64,000 bases of DNA. Source: Bacteroidota bacterium (lineage in GTDB: Bacteria; Bacteroidota; Bacteroidia; UKL13-3). A program made the position numbers and the translations under genes. The notes beneath the pieces were generated by a model that was given only the letters and a program-made list of their open reading frames with translations, was not told the DNA's origin and made no database searches. Positions 25,993-34,793 of the stretch are shown here, piece after piece. The DNA lies in NCBI GenBank assembly GCA_013298895.1, contig JAAFJM010000005.1, positions 1-64,000 of the forward strand, in the 5' to 3' direction. Each line of letters starts with the position of its first letter. Positions within the stretch are counted from its first letter, which is position 1.

Positions 25993-26670
25993 ATGCAAAT
26001 AGGTACACTTTTTATTGTTCCAACTCCCATTGGAAATTTGGAAGATATAACGCTTCGAGCCATTCGTATCTTAAAAGAAGTAGATTTAATAATAGCGGAA
26101 GATACTAGGCAAAGCATAAAATTATTAAATCACTACGACATAAAAAAGCCTTTGCAAAGCTACCATATGCATAATGAACATAAGGTGTTACAACATTATG
26201 TAAATGAATTATTAGACGGAAAAAACATTGCACTAATTAGCGATGCCGGCACTCCCGCCATTAGCGACCCAGGATTTTTATTGGTACGCGAAAGTTTAAA
26301 AAACAGCATCAAAGTCGATTGTTTACCTGGAGCTACTGCATTTGTACCAGCTTTGGTAAAAAGTGGTTTACCAGCAGATAGCTTTTGTTTTGAAGGATTT
26401 TTGCCAGAAAAAAAAGGCCGTCAAACTATGTTAAAGAAACTTTGTGAGGAAGAACGTACCATTATTTTGTATGAAAGTCCGCATAGAATTGTAAAAACAC
26501 TTAAACAGTTTGTTGAATATTTTGGCGCAGAAAGGCAAATAAGCGTAAGCCGTGAGTTAACCAAAACCTTTGAGGAAACTGTTAATGGAACAATTGCGGA
26601 AGTGCTTAATCATTTTGAAAACAACACTGTAAAAGGTGAATTTGTAATAGTTATAGATGGTAAAAAATAA
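25993..26670 (+). CDS. rsmI: 16S rRNA 2-prime-O-ribose C1402 methyltransferase
   Basis: From the ATG at 25993 the protein is 225 residues. It starts MQIGTLFIVPTPIGNLEDIT and contains EDTRQSIKLL and ALISDAGTPAISDPG, all hallmarks of RsmI, a SAM-dependent tetrapyrrole-methylase-fold enzyme that methylates C1402 of 16S rRNA. An open frame extends 19 codons upstream across the promoter and is rejected because homologues start here. The 3-prime end overlaps lnt by 14 bases. Confidence 0.95.
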   Translation: MQIGTLFIVPTPIGNLEDITLRAIRILKEVDLIIAEDTRQSIKLLNHYDIKKPLQSYHMHNEHKVLQHYVNELLDGKNIALISDAGTPAISDPGFLLVRESLKNSIKVDCLPGATAFVPALVKSGLPADSFCFEGFLPEKKGRQTMLKKLCEEERTIILYESPHRIVKTLKQFVEYFGAERQISVSRELTKTFEETVNGTIAEVLNHFENNTVKGEFVIVIDGKK

Positions 26671-28258
26671 CACATTAAGGTGGCTGTTATACGGCCTTGG
26701 AGCAGCCATAAGTTTTGGACTAGCTTGGATTCCTTTTAATATTACTCCTTTAATTTTTGTAAGTTTCTTTCTGCTTTTATTACTAGAGCAAGAAATGCGT
26801 TTGCAAAAAATTCATACCGGAATTTTTGTTTCCATCATAGTTATTAGCAATATATGTTTAAATTTATTTACCACTTATTGGATATGGAATGCCAGCCCTG
26901 GAGGTGGAGTATTTGCTTGGCTTTTCGATACTTTTTTAATGACTATACCTTGGTGGATTTTTCATTTAGTTAATAAAAAGCAGCAGCGTGTAAACTATTG
27001 GTTTTTTATTGCTTTATGGATTGGAGTGGAACTACTTCACACTCGTTGGCAATTTGCTTACCCTTGGCTAACCTTAGGAAATGTATTTTCAGCTTGGCCG
27101 CAAATAATTCAATGGTATGAATATACAGGCGTTTTTGGTGGTAGTTTGTGGGTTTTGCTAGTTAGCGTAGCAGCTTTAAAACTGTATAATTTTAAACAAG
27201 AGTTTGGTGCTATTCCAACTAAAAAAATATTCAATCAATTGTTTATTTATATTTTAGCACCACTGTTTTTATCGTTTTATATATTAAATGGTCGCCATAA
27301 CAAAGCTGATACGGCTGGTAAGCCAGAGAGAGCCGAAATTACCATTGTTCAACCAAACTTTGACCCTTATGAAAAATTTGAAAGCATAGCTCCATATCAG
27401 CAAATGCAGCAGATTTTAAATTTAACAGCTGGCAAGTTAAACCCAACTACGCATGTAGCATTAATGCCCGAAACTGCTATTACTGAAGATATAGATGAAC
27501 GAAATTTTAACCAAAACAACTCAGTAAATTTAGTAGATACTTTTATAAATAACCGTGTAGGATTGAGTATTTTAAGTGGTGCAAGTACTTTTAAATTCTA
27601 TTTCGATAAGAATGAAGTAACCCCTACAGCAAGGTTTTATCAAGATAATATTTACTACGATTATTATAACACCGCAGTGTTTAAAAACAGCCAATCAAAT
27701 TGGCAAGTTTACCATAAAAGCAAATTGGTTCCTGGGGTTGAAAATATGCCTTATGTAAATGTATTTAGTTTCCTTAAAAAGTTTGTTATAAATCTTGGTG
27801 GTACCAGTGGTGGATTAGGAAAAGACAAAGAACCTAGCAACTTTACTGATGTAAATAAAGTGCAATATGCCCCTGTAATTTGTTACGAGAGTGTGTTTGG
27901 TGAATATGTAACAGATTATGTAAAAAAAGGCGCAAATGTTATTTGTATAATAACCAACGATGCATGGTGGGGAAATACTGCTGGTTACAAGCAGCATTTT
28001 GAGTATGCCAAATTACGTGCTATTGAAAACAGAAGATATGTGGCAAGGTCTGCCAATACAGGCATTTCGGGCTTTATAGATGACGAAGGAAACACCATTC
28101 AAAAAACCAAATGGAATGAAGCTACAGCCATAAACGGAAATGTAAAAGTAAATGCTGAAATTACTTTTTATACCAAGCATGGCGATTTTATTGCATATAT
28201 GGCTGCATTTTATTTATTATTTAATTTGCCTGCACTTTTAGTACGAAGAAAAAAGTAA
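26657..28258 (+). CDS. lnt: Apolipoprotein N-acyltransferase
   Basis: Lnt (533 residues) adds the third acyl chain to lipoproteins at the inner membrane. The N-terminal 200 residues hold about six membrane segments; the periplasmic nitrilase domain carries the catalytic triad E272 (LMPETAI), K354 (YHKSKLVPG) and C409 (PVICYESVFGE). A last hydrophobic segment lies near the C-terminus. It overlaps rsmI by 14 bases, suggesting coupled translation. The many lipoproteins in this window are its potential substrates. Confidence 0.95.
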   Translation: MVKNNTLRWLLYGLGAAISFGLAWIPFNITPLIFVSFFLLLLLEQEMRLQKIHTGIFVSIIVISNICLNLFTTYWIWNASPGGGVFAWLFDTFLMTIPWWIFHLVNKKQQRVNYWFFIALWIGVELLHTRWQFAYPWLTLGNVFSAWPQIIQWYEYTGVFGGSLWVLLVSVAALKLYNFKQEFGAIPTKKIFNQLFIYILAPLFLSFYILNGRHNKADTAGKPERAEITIVQPNFDPYEKFESIAPYQQMQQILNLTAGKLNPTTHVALMPETAITEDIDERNFNQNNSVNLVDTFINNRVGLSILSGASTFKFYFDKNEVTPTARFYQDNIYYDYYNTAVFKNSQSNWQVYHKSKLVPGVENMPYVNVFSFLKKFVINLGGTSGGLGKDKEPSNFTDVNKVQYAPVICYESVFGEYVTDYVKKGANVICIITNDAWWGNTAGYKQHFEYAKLRAIENRRYVARSANTGISGFIDDEGNTIQKTKWNEATAINGNVKVNAEITFYTKHGDFIAYMAAFYLLFNLPALLVRRKK

Positions 28259-28348
28259 TGATACCTTTTGAGGAAATAGAAACAAATTGCAAAAAAATAT
28301 CCACTAGAAATAATATTATAAAATTGGTATCATTTTCTTACTCCAAAA

Positions 28349-28693
28349 TTATACTTTTAATAATGATTTGTCTTCCCAAACATCTTCATAATTATTTTCA
28401 CCAATTAAGAATCTAAATCCCGGAGGTAAACCCAAAAATTTAATTACATAAGGACACCAATCAATTAAATGAGAAACATGCAATGGATGAAAAAAATCGT
28501 CTGAATCCGAAAACTCCTCTCCAGCCCAAATATACCAACCTGTGGAATTTGCTTCTGGCGGATGCCTAAGACCGTTAATTGGTAATAAACCTGACCTAAC
28601 ATTCAACGAAACGCCAACCACAAATTCTTCAGGAGATGCAAAAAAAGAAACTGAATATTTTTCACATATTTCTAATTGACTTTTATTGTTCAT
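28349..28693 (-). CDS. Imm33-like small protein
   Basis: This 114-residue acidic protein has [19 protein letters not shown], then [12 protein letters not shown] and [13 protein letters not shown], and [10 protein letters not shown] at the end. This resembles the Imm33-like family of small proteins associated with polymorphic toxin immunity, found also as solitary housekeeping genes. No toxin gene is adjacent. Function is therefore uncertain. It stands alone between lnt and a carboxymuconolactone-decarboxylase-like gene. Confidence 0.6.
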   Translation of the reverse strand: MNNKSQLEICEKYSVSFFASPEEFVVGVSLNVRSGLLPINGLRHPPEANSTGWYIWAGEEFSDSDDFFHPLHVSHLIDWCPYVIKFLGLPPGFRFLIGENNYEDVWEDKSLLKV

Positions 28694-28786
28694 TTATATT
28701 TTAATTTTCCTTCGTTTTCAACTTTGTTAAGTTAATTCGAAAGTGATTTAATAAAACAACTAACAAACCTTTATTACTTATAACCT

Positions 28787-29125
28787 CTACCCTACCAACT
28801 CTTCCCAATACTCAACTGCTCTGCGGGTATGGGGAATAACAATGGTTCCACCAACAATATTGGCAACTGCAAATATTTCAAACATTTGCTCAGTTGTAAC
28901 GCCCGCTTCGTGGCATTTACCCAAATGATATTTTATACAATCATCGCAACGCAAAACCATGCTAGCTACCAAGCCTAACATTTCTTTTACTTGACTGCTT
29001 AATGCACCATCGGCATAAGTATTGCTATCTAAGTTAAATAAACGCTTCAATACCAAGTTTTCCGAACCTAGAATTTTTTCATTCATTTTTTCGCGGTAAG
29101 TGTTAAATTCTTCTACTTTATTCAT
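28787..29125 (-). CDS. Carboxymuconolactone decarboxylase / AhpD-like protein
   Basis: This 112-residue protein has the AhpD-like core motif CDDCIKYHLGKC, with the CxxC cysteines C60 and C63 and the His at 67, in an all-helical fold. The CxxCxxxH motif indicates disulfide reductase or peroxidase-type chemistry instead of decarboxylation. ANIVGGTIVIPHTRRAVEYW completes the family match. Its partner in redox defence cannot be named from the context. Confidence 0.9.
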   Translation of the reverse strand: MNKVEEFNTYREKMNEKILGSENLVLKRLFNLDSNTYADGALSSQVKEMLGLVASMVLRCDDCIKYHLGKCHEAGVTTEQMFEIFAVANIVGGTIVIPHTRRAVEYWEELVG

Positions 29126-29201
29126 ATTATTTGGTGGCTTGTTTAAAGCTGTTACTTCAAGTTTTTTTAGTAATTTATTTAAAATATTTGTGCCAATATT
29201 A

Positions 29202-29654
29202 TTAGTTATTTTTCAAATAGGTTTCTAACTCTTCAGGCTTTTGAGTGCCAATTAGAATTCTATCACCATTTTTTAAAACCAACTGCAAACCCATATTTCC
29301 CGATACGTTATATGCCTTTCCATTTTTAAAACCATATCGGTATCCCCAACCGCCATATTCTTTTATGGGTGAATATTTTCTAACCTCAATGGAAGCTACT
29401 TCGCTCCAAGTAATTAACCTTCCTTTGAACTGAAAAGGGAATAATTGAAAATAAACACCTTCTTTATTAATTTTAGTATTCAACCTTAGTGCTATTAAAA
29501 TTAAATCAGCCAAAAAAGTAACTACCAAAGGCGAAACAGAAGCAAATGAAGCCGGCATTTGCACATAATTAATTGCCCCAAAAATGGTAACAGTTACCAT
29601 TAATACTATTACCCAAGCTTGCTTCACTTTTTGGCTTTCTATAAATTCATTCAT
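29202..29654 (-). CDS. Hypothetical membrane protein, two transmembrane segments
   Basis: From the ATG at 29654 the protein has 150 residues (a GTG seven codons upstream is possible). Two hydrophobic segments near the N-terminus (AWVIVLMVTVTIFGAIN, VSPLVVTFLADLILIAL) are followed by a cytosolic beta-rich domain with GVYFQLFPFQFKGRLITWSE and EKRKYSPIKEYGGWGYR-like text, a pattern reminiscent of PH-like bacterial membrane proteins. No function can be stated. Confidence 0.6.
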   Translation of the reverse strand: MNEFIESQKVKQAWVIVLMVTVTIFGAINYVQMPASFASVSPLVVTFLADLILIALRLNTKINKEGVYFQLFPFQFKGRLITWSEVASIEVRKYSPIKEYGGWGYRYGFKNGKAYNVSGNMGLQLVLKNGDRILIGTQKPEELETYLKNN

Positions 29655-29852
29655 ATTACATACTAATTTAACCACAATAATAATTGGGTTTTTATAAATA
29701 AACCTAACTAACTTTTGTATGTTTATTTATATTATTTTGACAATTCATTTATTTATTCAGATATCTTTTAAGTTAATGAGTTTTAAAAAAAGTTTTTTTT
29801 ACCATTAAAATTATTACTTTGCAATTCACAACAGTAAAGTGACAGCTAGCAT

Positions 29853-31877
29853 ATGAAAGCACTTAACACATATTTTATCATAATTATAAGCATAGTACTT
29901 TTCTCAAGCACCATTACTGTTAAGGCCGAAAAAACTGATAGTATAAAGATTGAAAAAAGAATAGATTCAGTTTACAAAAAAACGAATGATTCAGTTTTTG
30001 CTTTTTCAACTGTTTTCGATGCAATAAAACAATCAAAAGAAATTGGATTCAAAGCTGGAGAGGTTTCTGCTATGCATTTGTTGGGCTATATGTATATTGA
30101 ATATGGTTATCTAGACTCCGCAAAAAAATACTTAATACTCTCGCACGAGCTTACTAAGGGTATAAATAATGATAAGGTTATTGCACAAAACTACAGGCTA
30201 TTAGCTATTTATTACGAATCGACTGATAATTTTGATAAAGCCTTAGATTTACTTTTTAGAAGTTTAATAATTAGGAAAAGAATAAAGGATGAAAAAGGCG
30301 AATATGCCACCTATATTAGTATTGGAGTTATTTATCAACGTTTAAACTTAGACTCAAAAGCAATTATTTATTACAATAAAGCGTTAAAGTATTTTGAAAG
30401 GGTTAAAAATGAAGCGGCTGTTACTTCTATTTACTCTAACTTAGGTGCTATTTATAACGGCATAGGTAAAATTGATTCAGCTATAATTTATTTAGAAAAA
30501 GTAATTGAATTTAAGTCTAAAATTGGCGACAAAATAAGCTTAGCAAAAGCTTATCATAATATTGGAACTTCTTATTCCTATTTAGGAAAATATACTAAAG
30601 CTATTAGTTATTTCAATAAAGCTATTGAATTAAAAGCAGGTAGTGAAACTAATTTTAGTAGTGCCAACGATTATAGCATGTTAGGTAGGTGTTACTTAAA
30701 AATGAAAAACTACGCTGAAGCAGAAAAATATTTATTAATTGGAGAGAAAAATCTTAAAGCAAACAATGGCCTATCCAATTTGATTGAAACTTATCAATTT
30801 TTGGCAGATTTATACGAAGAGAAAAAAGATTTTACAAAATCCATTTATTATACCGCTAGTTTAAATAGATTAAATGATTCATTAGAATTGGTGAAAAACA
30901 AAAGCTATATTTCTGAATTTGAAACCAAGTTTAAAACACTTGAAAAAGAACAAGAAAATGAACTTTTAAAAGCCCAAAATAAATTGCTCGAAAGTGAGTC
31001 GAAAAATAACACCTTATTGGCTATTTCATTATTAGTTGTGCTATTCATAAGTATTTATCTTGCCTTTAATTTAAAATTAGTTAGGAAAACAAAAGATAAA
31101 TTGATTAACAAAAACAAAATAATTGAGTTGAAGAATAAAGAGGTGGCCAACCAAAATAAAAACTTAGCTCAATTAATTGAAGAAAATCAATCGTTAATGG
31201 GGATTTTAGCTCACGATTTAAGATCGCCTTTTAATAAAATTAGTGGCCTTACCCATTTATTAGAAGAAGAGAAAGATGAAAATGAAAAAGCTATTTTTAT
31301 CAATTATATTAATACCATTTGTAAAGATTCACTTCAGTTAATCCAAGACACAATTGATATAAGTGAAATTTTTAATGACAAGCATACCGTCACATCTGTA
31401 AAATTTGAAAAATTTTCTCCTAGCGATGTTTTGGATAATTTAATGAATAGTTTTAAAGTTATTGCTAAAGAAAAATTGATTGAAATTGAGGTGATAAATG
31501 CAATTGAAAGATTAGAAATTACGAACTCAAAAGATTATTTAACCAGAATTTTGGATAATTTATTAAGTAATGCAGTCAAATTTTCGCCTATTAAATCACA
31601 AGTAATATTTACAGCTACTTTGTTAAATAACAATTTGGTATTTAGTATAAAAGATAATGGTCCTGGATTTACCGAATTAGATAAACAGCAGTTGTTTATG
31701 CGTTTCAAAAAATTATCGGCAAGGCCAACAGCCAACGAAGCTTCAAGTGGTTTAGGTTTATTTATTGTTAAACAATTAACCAATTTAATGCATGGGGATA
31801 TTCAGGTAATAAGTGAGTTTGGAAAAGGAAGTGAATTTGTATTAACTATACCTGTAAAATTACCAAATAATGCTTAA
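29853..31877 (+). CDS. TPR-containing sensor histidine kinase (copy 1)
   Basis: This 674-residue protein has a signal peptide (first 25 residues), six or so tetratricopeptide repeats between about 60 and 330 in the periplasm, a coiled coil, one membrane segment near 388-408, another coiled coil and then a HisKA domain with the phospho-acceptor H454 in ILAHDLRSPF and an HATPase_c domain (NLLSNAVKFSP, DNGPGF, SSGLGLFIVKQL). It should phosphorylate an unknown response regulator; none is adjacent. A close paralogue lies at 34794-36791. The stop overlaps that of tsaB by four bases (TTAA). Confidence 0.92.
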   Translation: MKALNTYFIIIISIVLFSSTITVKAEKTDSIKIEKRIDSVYKKTNDSVFAFSTVFDAIKQSKEIGFKAGEVSAMHLLGYMYIEYGYLDSAKKYLILSHELTKGINNDKVIAQNYRLLAIYYESTDNFDKALDLLFRSLIIRKRIKDEKGEYATYISIGVIYQRLNLDSKAIIYYNKALKYFERVKNEAAVTSIYSNLGAIYNGIGKIDSAIIYLEKVIEFKSKIGDKISLAKAYHNIGTSYSYLGKYTKAISYFNKAIELKAGSETNFSSANDYSMLGRCYLKMKNYAEAEKYLLIGEKNLKANNGLSNLIETYQFLADLYEEKKDFTKSIYYTASLNRLNDSLELVKNKSYISEFETKFKTLEKEQENELLKAQNKLLESESKNNTLLAISLLVVLFISIYLAFNLKLVRKTKDKLINKNKIIELKNKEVANQNKNLAQLIEENQSLMGILAHDLRSPFNKISGLTHLLEEEKDENEKAIFINYINTICKDSLQLIQDTIDISEIFNDKHTVTSVKFEKFSPSDVLDNLMNSFKVIAKEKLIEIEVINAIERLEITNSKDYLTRILDNLLSNAVKFSPIKSQVIFTATLLNNNLVFSIKDNGPGFTELDKQQLFMRFKKLSARPTANEASSGLGLFIVKQLTNLMHGDIQVISEFGKGSEFVLTIPVKLPNNA

Positions 31878-32560
31878 ACCAATTTTTTTGCCACAGTACC
31901 AATAAAATCTTTTAAATAATAAGGTTCAAAGTAAGCCACATCTTCAAAAATATTTTGGTTGAAAGCCTCTTGTGCTAAATGGCTTAAATAACTTGCATTG
32001 CACCTGACAGAAATATCAAATTTTGCTTGCACACTTGTAATGGTGCTTTGGCATTTTGCAGCGCCATTGCCAATAAATGTAATTTGGTTTTGGCTTAACT
32101 GTTCTATAAATGATTCTTCATCTATTATCTTGGCTTGAGTTGGTAACACTTCATTCAATGTTTGATTGAATAAAGCGCAATAAACTTCCATCCTTCTGGC
32201 ATCAATCATTGGGCAAACCAAATCCGAATAATTTGGATTATTTTGCCAGAAGCCATTTGCTAAACTTTGTAAGGTATTGATAGCAATTAAAGGAATTTGC
32301 AATGCATAGCAATAACCTTTCGCAGCCGAAACACCTACGCGTAATCCAGTATAACTTCCAGGTCCCTTACTCACAGCCACCGCTTGTAAATCAGAAAATT
32401 GCAAGTTGGATTGATCAAGTGCTTTTGCCACTAAAATATGCAATTGAGATGCATGGTTATTACCTTGCGTGTCTTCTGCCAGTGCTATGGTTTCACCATT
32501 TTTAGCAATAGCTACCGAGCAAATTTCTGTAGCAGTTTCTATGCATAAAATATGTGTCAT
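31874..32560 (-). CDS. tsaB: tRNA threonylcarbamoyladenosine synthesis protein TsaB
   Basis: TsaB (228 residues) is the dimerisation partner of TsaD in making t6A37 on tRNAs that read ANN codons. It starts with ILCIETATEICSVAIA and has VSKGPGSYTGLRVGVSAAKG, the classical block of the family, in an ASKHA fold. It lies four bases downstream of the E1 gene's stop on the same strand and so is probably co-transcribed with it. Length is normal. Confidence 0.95.
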   Translation of the reverse strand: MTHILCIETATEICSVAIAKNGETIALAEDTQGNNHASQLHILVAKALDQSNLQFSDLQAVAVSKGPGSYTGLRVGVSAAKGYCYALQIPLIAINTLQSLANGFWQNNPNYSDLVCPMIDARRMEVYCALFNQTLNEVLPTQAKIIDEESFIEQLSQNQITFIGNGAAKCQSTITSVQAKFDISVRCNASYLSHLAQEAFNQNIFEDVAYFEPYYLKDFIGTVAKKLV

Positions 32561-32563
32561 TAA

Positions 32564-34615
32564 TTAGTAATTTAATAGTTCGTTTAATTTATCAGCTACC
32601 TTATTTGCATTTGGTAACATTTCAGCCTCTAGGCCCATATTTAAAGGCACAGCAGGTAAATTTTTTGAGCCAATTGTCATAACCGGTGCATCCAATTTGG
32701 TAAAACATTGTTGCATAATACGTGCAGCTAAACTTTCAGCAAATGAATTTAATAATGGCTCTTCGGTAACTATTAAACATTTACCATGTTTGGTTACACT
32801 TGCCATTATCGTTTCTTCATCTAATGGTTGAAGTGAGCGTAAGTCAACTATCTCAACTCTACCTGCAAATTGTTTAGCAGCAGTTAAACTCCAATAAACG
32901 CCCATACCCCAAGTTATAATGGTACAACTTTCGCCATTTTCAATAGCCTCATCAGTTGCTTGTAAAACTATATTGGCTTTGCCAAATGGCAATACATAAT
33001 CTTCATCTGGTTCTATGCAACGAGCGAGTTCGGTTCCTGGATTTTTACTCCAATACAAACCTTTATGCTCTAGCATTATACAAGGATTACCATCATAATA
33101 AGCAGCTTTCATTAAGCCTTTCATATCGGCAGCATTGCTTGGATAAGCTATTTTTATTCCTTTTAAAGTAAGTAAAGTTGATTCAATACTTCCGCTATGG
33201 TAAGGTCCACCGCCCCCATAAGCACCAATTGGAATACGAATGACACAACTAACAGGAAATTTACCCATGGTTAAGTAACTCGATTTGGTTATTTCGCAAA
33301 CCAATTGATTGACGCCACTCCACACATAATCGGCAAATTGAATTTCAACAATTGGCTTAACACCAACTGCACTCATTCCAACAGTTGAACCTACAATATA
33401 TGCTTCTTGAATTGGTGTGTTAAATACACGGTCATCTCCATATTTTCCTGCTAAAGTAGCCGCTTCGCGGAAAACTCCGCCTAGTCTTGCTCCCACATCT
33501 TGTCCGTAAAAAATGGCTTCTTTATGCTTGCGCATAATTTCATCTACAGCATGTAAAGCTGCATCTACCATTACACTTGGTTCTTTGCCTTCTGGAGTTC
33601 TGTTTCCAACTTCTTCCGCAGCTTGAGAAGGTGCAAAAACATGGTTTTCCAGTGTATCTATACTTGGTTCAGGTGCATTTACAGCATCGTTAAATTGTGA
33701 AGCAACATAATTATTTGCTTCAGTTATTATATTTTCAAGTTCTTGTTCAGTAGCTATGTTATTATTTAAAATATGGTTTTTTAACTTTTCAAAAGGATCA
33801 TTGGCAGTATGTTTCGCCATATCTTCTTCTGTTCTATACCACTCTTTTCTTACACCAGAAGTGTGATGGCCCAATAAAGGAACCTTTGCACAAATTAATA
33901 AAGGAGCTCTATGAATTCTAACGTAGTTTAAACTCTCTTTTACCATGTTGTACGAGGCTAAAAAATCGCTTCCATCAACTCTTCTGCGTTCTAAACCTGT
34001 AAAACCTGCTGCATAATCGTAGGCATCCATGGCGCGCATTTCTTCACCACTGGCGCTAATCCCCCAATTATTATCTTGTACAAAAAATATAATAGGTAAT
34101 TTTTTCAAAATGGCCATTTGCAATGCTTCTGCAATTTCGCCTTCGGTTACAGAACCATCGCCTAAACTGCAAATTACCACAGGTTTTTCGTTAGGATTGT
34201 TTAAACCTTGACTTTCTTTATAAGCTACTCCATGCGCCATGCCTGTGGCAGGAATTGCTTGCATACCTGTAGCACTGCTTTGGTGCGGCATTACTGGTAT
34301 TCCTTCTCTACGTAACGATGGGTGAGAATAATAGGTTCTTCCTCCCGAAAATGGATCATCGGCTTTAGCCAATAATTGCAACATTAATTCGTATGGAGTT
34401 AAGCCCATTCCTAAAAGCATACTTTCATCTCTGTAGTATGGCGATACAAAATCGAAAGATTTTAATTGGAACGCTAATGCCAATTGCACTGCTTCATGAC
34501 CTTTACTTGTTGAGTGTACATACTTGGTAATGTTACGATTAGCATCGTAAATATCGGCCATAGCACGCGCAGTGCTCATTAGTTTAAAGGCTTTTAAAAA
34601 TACTGAGTTTTCCAT
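32564..34615 (-). CDS. 2-oxoacid dehydrogenase E1, fused alpha and beta subunits
   Basis: From the ATG at 34615 (a TTG six codons earlier is weaker) the protein has 683 residues. The N-terminal half is E1-alpha with the thiamine-diphosphate motif LGDGSVTEGE ... DNNWGIS; the C-terminal half is E1-beta (IFYGQDVGARLGGVF, EIQFADYVWSGVNQL, RIPIGAYGGGGPYHSGS). Such fusions are usual in Bacteroidota and resemble branched-chain 2-oxoacid or pyruvate dehydrogenase E1. It decarboxylates a 2-oxoacid and acylates the E2 lipoyl group. The E2 gene in this window (10045) is 21 kb away. Substrate specificity is not certain. Confidence 0.92.
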   Translation of the reverse strand: MENSVFLKAFKLMSTARAMADIYDANRNITKYVHSTSKGHEAVQLALAFQLKSFDFVSPYYRDESMLLGMGLTPYELMLQLLAKADDPFSGGRTYYSHPSLRREGIPVMPHQSSATGMQAIPATGMAHGVAYKESQGLNNPNEKPVVICSLGDGSVTEGEIAEALQMAILKKLPIIFFVQDNNWGISASGEEMRAMDAYDYAAGFTGLERRRVDGSDFLASYNMVKESLNYVRIHRAPLLICAKVPLLGHHTSGVRKEWYRTEEDMAKHTANDPFEKLKNHILNNNIATEQELENIITEANNYVASQFNDAVNAPEPSIDTLENHVFAPSQAAEEVGNRTPEGKEPSVMVDAALHAVDEIMRKHKEAIFYGQDVGARLGGVFREAATLAGKYGDDRVFNTPIQEAYIVGSTVGMSAVGVKPIVEIQFADYVWSGVNQLVCEITKSSYLTMGKFPVSCVIRIPIGAYGGGGPYHSGSIESTLLTLKGIKIAYPSNAADMKGLMKAAYYDGNPCIMLEHKGLYWSKNPGTELARCIEPDEDYVLPFGKANIVLQATDEAIENGESCTIITWGMGVYWSLTAAKQFAGRVEIVDLRSLQPLDEETIMASVTKHGKCLIVTEEPLLNSFAESLAARIMQQCFTKLDAPVMTIGSKNLPAVPLNMGLEAEMLPNANKVADKLNELLNY

Positions 34616-34793
34616 CCGTTTTAAGAAGCGCAAGATTAAAGGTTTAAATTAGTTTTAGCAATATGTTTTTGGAGTGATTGATTCAATTATTTTGCTTGAA
34701 AAATTATTGCAGATTTAAATGTAAATTTATTACTTTCACGAACTATTATGTCAATTATCAAATTTTTTTAAATAATTTTTTAAAATTATACTC

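Noticed and set aside
32302-32505. 67-codon plus-strand frame within tsaB
   Set aside because: It is antisense to conserved tsaB sequence and has no start-site or family support.
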